Shown here piece after piece: positions 1-6,754 of a DNA stretch of 32,994 nucleotides (the stretch's first letter is position 1; every line of letters starts with the position of its first letter). The position numbers were made by a program, and so were the translations under genes. The notes under the pieces are model-generated. The model saw only the letters and a program-made list of their open reading frames with translations, was not told the DNA's origin and did no database searches. The stretch spans positions 1 to 32,994 of the IMG/VR virus record IMGVR_UViG_3300042090_000139; one strand, 5' to 3'. Origin of the DNA: a virus.

Positions 1-1
1 A

Positions 2-31
2 TTGAATTCGGCTGCTTAAGAGTGATACTAT
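2..31 (+). promoter_or_regulatory. Promoter-like element before the first gene
   Basis: TTGAAT (2-7) lies 18 bases before TACTAT (26-31), which carries an upstream TG (23-24) as in extended -10 promoters. The core GATACTAT is shared with several other gap elements here. If it is a sigma-70-type promoter, RNA would begin near 38, two bases before the ATG at 40, and no Shine-Dalgarno sequence is visible. The hexamers are seen; promoter activity is inferred. Confidence 0.4.
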
Positions 32-39
32 AAACAAGT

Positions 40-399
40 ATGAGCCTTCCTAATCCAAGCAAAGCTTTATGCCTAAGATGTAGAAGATACATGTCTGAGT
101 GTATCTGCGAGCCTATTACTAATATCTATCGGGTAGAATATAAGTTAGCTATAGATATAGAACTACATCATGCTCTATACCAAGAAAGAGCTAGATGTAT
201 TGCTTATGATACTTTCATGGCTATGTTATTAGTAAATGATTGGCTTGAGACTACTCCTACTATATGGAGGCATGATGAAGAGATTCTCTTGGACGGCGGC
301 GATAGAGATATTACAATAATAAAGACTGAACTATATACTCCTGATGTAGGAGCCTTCCTAAAACAATGTCCTTTACCAACTATATTCCCAGAAGACTAA
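40..399 (+). CDS. Small Cys-rich phage protein, possible zinc ribbon
   Basis: A 119-residue protein I cannot assign to a family. The N-terminus has a cysteine cluster (CLRC at 11-14, then CIC at 21-23) that could bind one zinc ion. The C-terminus, VGAFLKQCPLPTIFPED, resembles the end of the 113-residue protein at 2737-3078 (VGEMLKQGPLYVIWPLED), so the two are probably distant paralogues. The ATG at 40 has no Shine-Dalgarno sequence but sits directly behind a promoter-like element. The gene ends three bases before the glycosyltransferase gene, so they are probably co-transcribed. A nucleic-acid or protein-binding adaptor is possible, but no function is visible. Confidence 0.7.
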   Translation: MSLPNPSKALCLRCRRYMSECICEPITNIYRVEYKLAIDIELHHALYQERARCIAYDTFMAMLLVNDWLETTPTIWRHDEEILLDGGDRDITIIKTELYTPDVGAFLKQCPLPTIFPED

Positions 400-402
400 T
401 AT

Positions 403-1032
403 ATGAACGAAGTTACTCTAGTAATCACCTCTTGTGGCAGACCAGATCTACTAGATAGGACTATAAACAGTTTTCTATTACATAATACATATCCGATACA
501 AAACACAATAATAATAGAAGACGGCCCCGCATTAACAATCAGTCAAGATTTATCAAACATTAATATAATCATAAACAAAGAAAGAAAAGGACAAGTATAC
601 TCTATAGACAAAGCATACAGCTATGTAACGACTCCTTTTATATTTCACTGTGAGGACGACTGGGAGTTCTATAAATCGGGCTTCATTGAAAGATCTTTAG
701 AGATACTAACTAACAATGGTCATATATTACAAGCATGGTTAAGAGAACAACAAGACACAAACGGCCACCCCGTAGAGAAAAGAGAAGATCTAAGCTATGA
801 TCTAATGGCTTTAGATTGGGGAGATAAATGGCATGGATTCAGTTGGAACCCAGGCCTAAGAAGATTATCTGATTATAAAACTATAGATAATTACTCTAAG
901 TATCAAGAAGAAACCCTAGCAATAGGTACAGAAGCAGTATTAAATAAAATATATAAAGATCTAGGATTTCGGGCCGCAATATTAAGAGAAGGTTATGTAA
1001 AACATATAGGAGAGGGAAGACATATATCATGA
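403..1032 (+). CDS. GT2-like glycosyltransferase
   Basis: A 209-residue GT-A-fold glycosyltransferase, resembling family 2. It opens with the nucleotide-sugar-binding strand typical of the family (VTLVITSCGRPDLLDRTI, residues 4-21), has a second strand ending in IIIEDGP (36-42), and has HCEDDWEFY (82-90), whose EDD fits the metal-binding DxD-type motif. There is no signal peptide or membrane segment, so it should act in the host cytoplasm on a soluble acceptor such as a virion protein, or on DNA or a sugar intermediate. The stop overlaps the next start (ATGA, 1029-1032), so it is translationally coupled to the second glycosyltransferase. Donor and acceptor cannot be read from sequence. Confidence 0.8.
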   Translation: MNEVTLVITSCGRPDLLDRTINSFLLHNTYPIQNTIIIEDGPALTISQDLSNINIIINKERKGQVYSIDKAYSYVTTPFIFHCEDDWEFYKSGFIERSLEILTNNGHILQAWLREQQDTNGHPVEKREDLSYDLMALDWGDKWHGFSWNPGLRRLSDYKTIDNYSKYQEETLAIGTEAVLNKIYKDLGFRAAILREGYVKHIGEGRHIS

Positions 1033-2630
1033 AGATCTTAATAGCTATAACAAGCTGTAAAAAAGACGCCGTACAAAACTATAACCAAGCTCAACGAGAG
1101 ACCTTCTTAAAAGAAGTATATAAATACCCTGGCCTAGAATATAAATTCTTCATAGGAGATGGTACACCTAATCAAGAAAACGAATCTTTAATAAAAACAA
1201 CAGTAAGAGGTTGTGAAGACATAAACAGAGGAATAAACTACGAACAGAAGTCCCAAGAAAGTGAAAAACAAGTAAATAACTTCTATTATCCTACTCTTAA
1301 ACAAGACGAAGTGTTTTTACCAGTACCAGACGATTATATTCATCTTGTATACAAAGTAAGAGAGATACATCGCTGGGCTTTAGCCAACGATTTCGATTAT
1401 GTATACAAATGTGATACTGATACTTATGTTGATTTAGAAAGACTTATGAACTCTGGGTTTGAAAACTACGATTTCATGGGTGGTCAAGCTGGTATTGGTT
1501 GCGTTGCTGGTGGTGGAGGTTACTGGTTGAGCAAGAAAGCTTTAAGCTTCTTGGTTAATACACCAATCGCCTATTGGGCAGAAGATGTCTGGGTTAGTAA
1601 GACTTTAAGTAAATATAATATCCATCTTCATGTAGATCCTAGATTCAGTGACGACCTGGTAAAGACTAATAACGACTTAATTTCGACGCATCTCGGATTT
1701 AGGGCAGGATACAAAACATTAATGATGTATAATGCTCATTCTGAGAGAGATAAAATAACTAAAGCATTAATTGCCATTAGTAGCTGGGTAAAAGGAGCTA
1801 CTAACGGTGATAATCAAGCTATGAGAGATACTATCTTTAAAGAAATTTCTAGGTTTCCAGGCTTGGATTATAAATTCTTCATAGGTGACGGAACTCCAAC
1901 TGGTGACGATGATACAGAATTATTAAGATCTCTAGAAACTAGATTTTGTTATCCAGGCCACAAAGTTAAAGCTCTTGCTACTAAGACACAAGAGAAATTT
2001 ACATACGAACCTAAAGAAGATGAAATTATATTACATGTACCAGATGGATATTTGTACATGTCTTACAAAACCAAAGAAAGCCATAGATGGGCTATAGATA
2101 ACGGCTATGAATATATTTTCCAATGCTTCCCAGATACTTTTATTCACCTACATAGGCTTATTTCTAGTGGGTACGCTAATCATGACTATATTGGACATCG
2201 TATCGGGGATGTCCCTCCCTTATATGCTTCTGGCGGTTGTGGTTATTGGCTTAGCAGAAAAGCTAGTAGATTATTAATAAACGAACCTATTAAAGATTGG
2301 GCTGAAGATAGGTGGGTTGGCGATACAATGTATAAGAATAAAATAATCTTATTCAACGACACTAGGTATCGCGGTATGCCAGACTATCCTAATACCAGCA
2401 ATAATGTTATTACTTCTCACTTATGCGACACTCCAAGAGTGTATGATAATAACGAAATGAGATTAACATACGAGCTCAGTCAGAAGCCTGGCCCAATTCC
2501 AGCTCCTCCAACAGTACCACAACCAAGACCATTAAAGCCTTTACCTCCTACATTAGCTCCTATAAGAGTGGGACGGATACTCCCCAGATATTCCAAGAAA
2601 ACTGTTATTGACAGGAAACGATTTAAGTAA
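1029..2630 (+). CDS. Tandem-domain GT31-like glycosyltransferase with a degenerate second copy
   Basis: A 533-residue protein made of two homologous halves (about 1-235 and 243-472) plus a Pro-rich basic tail (486-533). Each half has PGL(E/D)YKFFIGDGTP (34-47 and 277-290), a central strand, GG(G/C)GYWLS(K/R)KA and WAED(V/R)W (183-188 and 424-429). This order, with a DxD motif and a late ED motif, resembles the fringe/beta-1,3-galactosyltransferase group (GT31-like). In the first half the metal motif is intact, CDTDTY with D129 and D131. In the second the same place reads CFPDTF (366-371), so the first Asp is lost. One active and one non-catalytic domain is the likely reading; the second could bind acceptor. 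It starts within the stop of the preceding glycosyltransferase. Confidence 0.78.
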   Translation: MKILIAITSCKKDAVQNYNQAQRETFLKEVYKYPGLEYKFFIGDGTPNQENESLIKTTVRGCEDINRGINYEQKSQESEKQVNNFYYPTLKQDEVFLPVPDDYIHLVYKVREIHRWALANDFDYVYKCDTDTYVDLERLMNSGFENYDFMGGQAGIGCVAGGGGYWLSKKALSFLVNTPIAYWAEDVWVSKTLSKYNIHLHVDPRFSDDLVKTNNDLISTHLGFRAGYKTLMMYNAHSERDKITKALIAISSWVKGATNGDNQAMRDTIFKEISRFPGLDYKFFIGDGTPTGDDDTELLRSLETRFCYPGHKVKALATKTQEKFTYEPKEDEIILHVPDGYLYMSYKTKESHRWAIDNGYEYIFQCFPDTFIHLHRLISSGYANHDYIGHRIGDVPPLYASGGCGYWLSRKASRLLINEPIKDWAEDRWVGDTMYKNKIILFNDTRYRGMPDYPNTSNNVITSHLCDTPRVYDNNEMRLTYELSQKPGPIPAPPTVPQPRPLKPLPPTLAPIRVGRILPRYSKKTVIDRKRFK

Positions 2631-2636
2631 TACTAT
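2608..2636 (+). promoter_or_regulatory. Strong sigma-70-type promoter
   Basis: A perfect TTGACA (2608-2613) stands exactly 17 bases before TACTAT (2631-2636). The -35 box lies in the last codons of the glycosyltransferase gene and the -10 follows its stop codon directly. By the usual spacing RNA would start at about 2643, which is the first base of the structured element that follows. It would drive the downstream operon from 2737. The sequence match is direct; use by host polymerase is inferred. Confidence 0.7.
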
Positions 2637-2642
2637 TAATAC

Positions 2643-2720
2643 AGTGAGCCACCCGCCCAATCGTTATCGCTACGCTATCGTAGTCTTATAAGACACAGCT
2701 ACAGCAACGAATGGCTCACT
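2643..2720 (+). ncRNA. Structured 5' leader or small RNA of unknown class
   Basis: A 78-base element closed by a perfect 9-bp stem, AGTGAGCCA (2643-2651) with TGGCTCACT (2712-2720). Inside, TCGTT (2661-2665) can pair with AACGA (2706-2710), CTACG (2670-2674) with CGTAG (2679-2683) over a four-base loop, and GTCTTATAAGAC (2683-2694) is a palindrome. The predicted transcription start of the preceding promoter falls on the first base of the closing stem. No tRNA D or T loop is present and no T-run follows, so it is neither a tRNA nor a standard terminator. It could stabilise the mRNA, act as a leader switch, or be processed into a small RNA. Confidence 0.5.
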
Positions 2721-2736
2721 AATTAAAAGGAGAACT

Positions 2737-3078
2737 ATGGAAGAGACAGTCATCGAACAGAAAATAGTACCCTCTACAGGAACTAAAGTAGTTTGTACAA
2801 CTTGTAATAGAGAAGATTGGCATACTTTAATTATAAGACGCAGGGCAGGATTACTAGAAGGCTTATGTAAACAAGAAGATGGTTCTGGTTGTTATCCTCT
2901 AGCTACTAGACGCAATTGTAGTTATACTTATCCAAATCAAATAGATTGTCCACAGGTAGCGGAGTATTGTGTTGCTCTGGGTAAAGAACGCTTGAATCCA
3001 AGACAAGTATGTAAAGACCATGTTGGTGAGATGTTGAAACAAGGGCCTTTATATGTTATTTGGCCGCTGGAAGATTAG
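2737..3078 (+). CDS. Small Cys-rich phage protein, possible zinc ribbon (second copy)
   Basis: A 113-residue protein with CTTC (20-23) and more cysteines at 44, 52, 61, 71, 78 and 92, suggesting one or more zinc sites. The C-terminal VGEMLKQGPLYVIWPLED matches the end of the 119-residue protein at 40-399, so the pair flanks the glycosyltransferase genes. A good ribosome site (AAAAGGAGA, about 2725-2733) fixes the ATG at 2737. It is the first gene after the strong promoter and structured leader. I do not recognise the family; a zinc-binding adaptor is possible. Confidence 0.72.
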   Translation: MEETVIEQKIVPSTGTKVVCTTCNREDWHTLIIRRRAGLLEGLCKQEDGSGCYPLATRRNCSYTYPNQIDCPQVAEYCVALGKERLNPRQVCKDHVGEMLKQGPLYVIWPLED

Positions 3079-3079
3079 G

Positions 3080-3096
3080 ATACTATCCAGACATAT
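3080..3096 (+). promoter_or_regulatory. ATACTA-type promoter-like element abutting a start codon
   Basis: GATACTATCCAGACAT lies between the stop at 3078 and the ATG at 3097. It matches the elements at 4527 (TATACTATTCAGAAAT) and 24589 (TATACTAATCAGATAT) beyond a simple -10 box. No -35 box is obvious. Taken as a -10 box, RNA would start near 3093, four bases before the ATG, and the gene lacks a close Shine-Dalgarno sequence, so the message would be nearly leaderless. Confidence 0.4.
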
Positions 3097-3846
3097 ATGC
3101 CAGAAGAACCTAGAGACTTAGTTCCATCCGAGCAACTAGAACTGCCGCAAGCTCCTGATTTGGAAAGCCTTTTACCTATAGCCCCAGTCGGAGATTTAAC
3201 GACAGCTGAAACAGGGCGTCTCCAGCAATTCCAAACTGCTTTAGTACAGTTAGGACAAGCCGCTGGAGGCGCACTAGTGTGTCCAGGCAATCAAATAGGA
3301 GTGCCTGATGAAAGACGATGCCCTTATGCGGCTAAATGCGAACTATTAAAAGTATTAAAAGCTCCGCAAGGAGAGTTGTGCCCAATAGAAAGAGAAGTAA
3401 TTTTAGCTAGATTCCACGGCTGGAGTAAGATGATAGAAGCCGACCCTAAGAACCTAAGAGAAGACCAAAGAGCTGTAATATCTGAGCTGGTGTGGATAGA
3501 TGTCCAAGAGCAACGCTGTACTAATATCTTATCAAGAGGAGAAGCCGCTCTTTTAACACAGATAAGTGTTAAGGATTCAAACCCTGAAACTGGAGAATGG
3601 ATTTCTTGGGAAAGAATAGTTCATTCTAATACTGTTTTGCTAGAATCTCTTCATACTCGCCGTAGAATGATTATGAAAGAGTGGATGTTAACACCCGAGC
3701 AAAGATTCAAAGCCGCAAAAGCAATGGGCAAGCTGGGTTCTGGTGATGATATAGGTAAGAAGCTAAGTGCCAGAGCGGACAAACTGCGTGATCTAGATGT
3801 AGACACTATTGATGCCGAATATATAGATGTCCCAACCCGTAAATAG
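3097..3846 (+). CDS. Four-Cys protein, possible small terminase or packaging partner
   Basis: A 249-residue protein. After a Pro/Leu-rich N-terminus there is a cysteine cluster (C62, C75, C81, C95, with RCPYAAKC and GELCPIE) that could hold zinc or an iron-sulphur cluster, then a mostly helical, charged half (about 100-235). From memory, not a search, phage proteins with a similar C-x5-C ... P-x-G-x-x-CP-x-E pattern occur near packaging genes. No other small-terminase candidate is visible upstream of the large terminase, so a small-terminase or DNA-packaging role is a guess from position and size. The start at 3097 has no good Shine-Dalgarno sequence but follows an ATACTA element. Confidence 0.55.
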   Translation: MPEEPRDLVPSEQLELPQAPDLESLLPIAPVGDLTTAETGRLQQFQTALVQLGQAAGGALVCPGNQIGVPDERRCPYAAKCELLKVLKAPQGELCPIEREVILARFHGWSKMIEADPKNLREDQRAVISELVWIDVQEQRCTNILSRGEAALLTQISVKDSNPETGEWISWERIVHSNTVLLESLHTRRRMIMKEWMLTPEQRFKAAKAMGKLGSGDDIGKKLSARADKLRDLDVDTIDAEYIDVPTRK

Positions 3847-3860
3847 CCTAAATCTCCCCA

Positions 3861-3904
3861 GTCGGTTAAACCGACACTGCACCCAGGGGCTGCCCGCAGC
3901 CCCT
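3861..3904 (+). promoter_or_regulatory. Two hairpins in the gap before the JAMM gene
   Basis: GTCGGTTAAACCGAC (3861-3875) folds on itself, and AGGGGCTG (3885-3892) pairs perfectly with CAGCCCCT (3897-3904) over loop CCCG. The second stem is unusually GC-rich for this genome. No T-run follows, so it is not a canonical intrinsic terminator. An mRNA processing or stability site, or a Rho-independent pause, would fit. Confidence 0.45.
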
Positions 3905-3922
3905 CACTAAATGAGGAAGCCG

Positions 3923-4360
3923 ATGGCTATCAAAGTTGTTGCTAGTGAAAAAGCTTGGGAAGGTTTCTTACGACGCGCGAAGAAAGCTTTTCCTAAAGAA
4001 CACATAGAAGCAATTTGGGGCGAAGAAACTATTGACTCCTACCGTATCTCTGACTTCAAGAGAATCAAAATAGACAAATCCAGTAAAAATTCCTTAGAAT
4101 ATAACGATGTTGAAACATTGCGTCAGAAGTGGCTTGCTCAAACAGAAGGCAAGATCTTTCTAGGAACCGTCCACACTCACCCCTCCCAAGAATACGACAC
4201 ATCTGCTAGTGAAATGGATCATCGTGAGGGTTCTAAGCAAGGTGAGAAAGTCATGGGTGTTGTTGTCATCTATAAGAAACAAGATTCTAATAGATTCGTG
4301 GTACAAACTGATTGGTGGTATCCACAACAAAAGATAGACTTTGAATTACTTCCTGAATAA
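3923..4360 (+). CDS. JAMM/MPN (Mov34-like) metalloprotease
   Basis: A 145-residue single-domain protein with the zinc signature of JAMM proteases: upstream E29 (HIEAIWG), then H84-T-H86-P87 and, after eight residues, S96-E-M-D99. The family cleaves isopeptide or peptide bonds, for example of ubiquitin-like proteins; phage relatives include the lambda K-type tail assembly factor, which also carries an NlpC/P60 domain absent here. I prefer the ATG at 3923 over one in frame at 3911 because GAGGAAG (3913-3919) is then a ribosome site. It overlaps the next small gene by one base. It may process a virion protein or remove host conjugates; the substrate is unknown. Confidence 0.75.
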   Translation: MAIKVVASEKAWEGFLRRAKKAFPKEHIEAIWGEETIDSYRISDFKRIKIDKSSKNSLEYNDVETLRQKWLAQTEGKIFLGTVHTHPSQEYDTSASEMDHREGSKQGEKVMGVVVIYKKQDSNRFVVQTDWWYPQQKIDFELLPE

Positions 4361-4524
4361 TGACTAATATGAATAAAATTATGCGAACCAGATTATCTGC
4401 TATGGAGTTGATAGCTAGAGGCGTAATGAAATCTGGCCAAGGCGCAGCTGTTTGTAAAGCAGGCACATCTACTATCTCAACAGTAATTAAACGATCGTCT
4501 CGTGTCATAAAGAACGCTTTATAG
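4360..4524 (+). CDS. Small basic protein, 54 residues
   Basis: A short open frame, MTNMNKIMRTRLSAMELIAR onward, ending VIKRSSRVIKNAL, starting on a TAATG overlap with the JAMM gene stop. It is rich in Lys, Arg, Ser and Thr with few acidic residues, so it is strongly basic and could bind nucleic acid or a membrane surface. The one-base overlap and lack of any alternative gene in the stretch support coding. I do not recognise a family. Confidence 0.5.
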   Translation: MTNMNKIMRTRLSAMELIARGVMKSGQGAAVCKAGTSTISTVIKRSSRVIKNAL

Positions 4525-4526
4525 CG

Positions 4527-4546
4527 TATACTATTCAGAAATAAGG
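4527..4546 (+). promoter_or_regulatory. ATACTA-type promoter-like element
   Basis: TATACTATTCAGAAATAAGG follows the stop at 4524 and precedes the ATG at 4552. TATACT is a good -10 box but no -35 box is evident. It shares ATACTA-n2-CAGA-n-AT with the elements at 3080 and 24589. The AAGG at 4543-4546 is also the ribosome site of the next gene. Confidence 0.42.
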
Positions 4547-4551
4547 TGTCT

Positions 4552-5073
4552 ATGTTAAACTCTAAACTGTTAATGATAGCTGGTTTGGGCAGCGGTGTTG
4601 CTGGCGGATACTACGGCTGGAAACAAGCCCAACAGAATCGAGACTTTGACACCGAAGATAGAGTTAAATTCTTTGGTTCTTCAGTAGTGACTGGTTTAGC
4701 GGCTGGAACTGGTCTTACTGTAGCAGGTGCTTTAGCCTTAAAGACTGTGAGTTTTGGTGATGCTACTCGAGTAGCTAAAGGTTTGTATGGAATGGGGAAA
4801 GCATCTTACAAAGGCTTGACTCTAGGTTCTGGAAAGATATTACCAACTATTCGTATTCCAAAAGGAGCAGGAAAACCATTAGCTGGTTTAGCAATGTTGG
4901 CTGCTGGTATAGGAGCCATTGCCTATAGCTATAGAAGTGACCCCCAAACTGCTGCTTATGCTGCTAGTGATGGAGCTGGTGGCGCACAATATAATAGCAC
5001 CAGAAGTCGTTTGGATAGTCTACGAGCTGATGGGAATATATTATTTGGCTTGAACAACCTAAGGCACGGTTAA
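4552..5073 (+). CDS. Gly/Ala-rich hydrophobic protein, likely virion-associated
   Basis: A 173-residue protein with hydrophobic Gly/Ala-rich stretches near 4-18, about 42-64 and about 108-125, each able to span or associate with a membrane. The C-terminus is polar (about 150-173), with SRLDSLRADG and FGLNNLRHG. ATG 4552 is preferred over an in-frame GTG at 4546 because AAGG at 4543-4546 serves as its ribosome site. It overlaps the next gene by one base (TAATG). With the proteins at 5073 and 6260 it forms a group of small hydrophobic proteins just before the terminase gene. A role in membrane passage of DNA or as an internal virion protein is inferred from composition only. Confidence 0.65.
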   Translation: MLNSKLLMIAGLGSGVAGGYYGWKQAQQNRDFDTEDRVKFFGSSVVTGLAAGTGLTVAGALALKTVSFGDATRVAKGLYGMGKASYKGLTLGSGKILPTIRIPKGAGKPLAGLAMLAAGIGAIAYSYRSDPQTAAYAASDGAGGAQYNSTRSRLDSLRADGNILFGLNNLRHG

Positions 5074-5576
5074 TGACTACTTTAGAAAACATATTTGGGA
5101 CTGGGATGACCAGGTCTCAAAAGATAAAGAAATCTTTCTTGGGTGGGGTTAACCTAGGAGTTTATTCTTCTCTAAAAGATGTTGGCTTAATTGGTTTCCA
5201 AGCTGCTCGCTCTGGTAGAGGTAGTTTGGTTCCATCAATTGTAGGTCAATCTGTTGCGGCTGCTACTGGTATACCTTTAGCAGGATTCGCATCAGCAGCA
5301 ATTTGTTTGATTCCTGGTATCGGTCCAATAACGGCTGCCATTATAGGTGAAGCTTTATCTGGGTATGCTGAGTTTAGATTTGGATCGGCCTTAATAAAGA
5401 AAGTTCGCACATTCTCAGAACTTCATAAACAAATGCGTCACTTAGAAATGGGTGGCAATTATAAAGATACGGAATTAGCACAGCGTCAAAGATTTATAGC
5501 AATACAAGATATGAATGCGACGATGATTCCAGGTAGACGCTATCTAGGTCAAGAAGCTTTACTAATGCACCGATAG
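5073..5576 (+). CDS. Hydrophobic Gly/Ala-rich protein, likely virion-associated
   Basis: A 167-residue protein with a basic N-terminus (about 14-20, SQKIKKS) and a long hydrophobic middle (about 54-98, including GIPLAGFASAAICLIPGIGP) that could form a membrane hairpin. The C-terminal third is charged and helical and ends RRYLGQEALLMHR. It starts on a TAATG overlap with the previous gene, indicating coupled translation and likely fixed ratio. Function unknown; the pairing with a similar hydrophobic neighbour suggests a complex. Confidence 0.65.
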   Translation: MTTLENIFGTGMTRSQKIKKSFLGGVNLGVYSSLKDVGLIGFQAARSGRGSLVPSIVGQSVAAATGIPLAGFASAAICLIPGIGPITAAIIGEALSGYAEFRFGSALIKKVRTFSELHKQMRHLEMGGNYKDTELAQRQRFIAIQDMNATMIPGRRYLGQEALLMHR

Positions 5577-5584
5577 GAGAATTA

Positions 5585-6250
5585 ATGACTACACTTACTA
5601 ATCATGCTCGCTCCCCGCATTCACCAAGTCCAATCTATGGAATCCGTCCAGGCTTTACTGTGGGCGATTTAGATGCTTCTAGATTAACCGCATTACATGT
5701 TTATGGAACTTATCAGCAGGGATCTGCTAGTCCAACATGGAATGCTGTAACAGGTAGGTGGACTTTGGTAGACGCATTAACAGCTCAAGCAAGTACAAGT
5801 GATAATACAGGTACAGTTATTTCTCCAGCAGCTAGAGTTGTTAAGATAGCAGCCAATGTTACTGGAACAGGAAGTGTTGTATTAACTGTTAAATCGGCTG
5901 TTGATAGTTACACTGCTGTTATTGCTACTTATACTTTGACGGCTACTGGTGGTTGGAACGGTACTGGACATTATGAATATATGTTAGGTGGTTGGGCAAG
6001 TGCTAGCAGTGATGGTACTAGCTATCAAGCTACTCAATACGGACCTAATACAGCAACAATAGGCGGCGTATTAACTCAAGGTGCTCAAGAAGAAGCCACT
6101 ACTAATCTTAACTTAGCGGCAGATAGTAATTATGTAGGCCAAACATACAATCCATTTCAGTTCTTGTCTCTAGATGGATACAGTCTAAAGTTCTTTGCCG
6201 CAGTAACAGGTACAGTTGGTTATGATGTTAATGTAACCTCTGTAAGCTAA
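5585..6250 (+). CDS. Beta-rich structural protein of unknown type
   Basis: A 221-residue protein rich in Thr, Ser, Gly, Ala and Val with alternating patterns expected for beta-strands, no cysteines and no signal peptide. A strong ribosome site (AGGAGA, 5576-5581) precedes the ATG. Composition and position between the hydrophobic proteins suggest a virion component, perhaps a beta-sandwich decoration or fibre piece. No family recognised. Confidence 0.62.
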   Translation: MTTLTNHARSPHSPSPIYGIRPGFTVGDLDASRLTALHVYGTYQQGSASPTWNAVTGRWTLVDALTAQASTSDNTGTVISPAARVVKIAANVTGTGSVVLTVKSAVDSYTAVIATYTLTATGGWNGTGHYEYMLGGWASASSDGTSYQATQYGPNTATIGGVLTQGAQEEATTNLNLAADSNYVGQTYNPFQFLSLDGYSLKFFAAVTGTVGYDVNVTSVS

Positions 6251-6259
6251 GGAGTTATT

Positions 6260-6739
6260 ATGGGCTTTATTAATAATGTAGTTCTAGGTGCTAATAAAGG
6301 CTTCAACAGGTTACCAGGACTTTTGGAACAAGCTAAATCCTATGCTACAAATCCAGCTATGTTACGAGCTCGTGGTGCGGCAACACAATTAGCTAAAGGT
6401 ACTTGGGCTGCTTCAAAAAGTTTTCCTGCCGTTGCGGGTGGTGTTGCGGGCGGTGCTATTGGCGCTGGTTATGAGTATGCGACTAATCCTAATGCGGATT
6501 GGCGTAGTTCGTTGGCTGCGGGAGTTAAAGGATCAGCGTATGGTACTATCGCTGGTATGGGTTATTATGGATATAAGGCTGCGGGCAAGATGCCAGGAAT
6601 TAAATCTTCACTTCGTACAGGATGGCAAAAGGGTTCAGCAGTTTACGGAGCAAATGCTGGAAAAGTTAAGAATTGGTGGGAAACAAAAGTTGCTTATGCT
6701 AACTATATGAACGAGTTTGAAGCCACTGGTGGTTTCTAA
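6260..6739 (+). CDS. Gly/Ala-rich protein, possibly membrane-inserting
   Basis: A 159-residue protein. After an amphipathic N-terminus (1-50) comes a Gly-rich hydrophobic stretch (about 56-72, AVAGGVAGGAIGAGYEY), another near 85-107, and a basic C-terminal third with repeated Lys, Gly, Trp and Tyr. AGGAG just upstream supports the ATG. It resembles the products at 4552 and 5073 in composition. Such Gly-zipper segments can oligomerise in membranes, so a DNA-ejection role is possible but not shown. Confidence 0.62.
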   Translation: MGFINNVVLGANKGFNRLPGLLEQAKSYATNPAMLRARGAATQLAKGTWAASKSFPAVAGGVAGGAIGAGYEYATNPNADWRSSLAAGVKGSAYGTIAGMGYYGYKAAGKMPGIKSSLRTGWQKGSAVYGANAGKVKNWWETKVAYANYMNEFEATGGF

Positions 6740-6754
6740 CTTTACTGAGGATTT

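Noticed and set aside
2643-2720. tRNA or tRNA-like gene, because of the 78-base length and closing stem.
   Set aside because: The stem has nine pairs, there is no D or T loop consensus and no recognisable anticodon arm.
3075-3290. A 71-residue frame on the - strand.
   Set aside because: It lies opposite the four-Cys protein, has no ribosome site and no family features.
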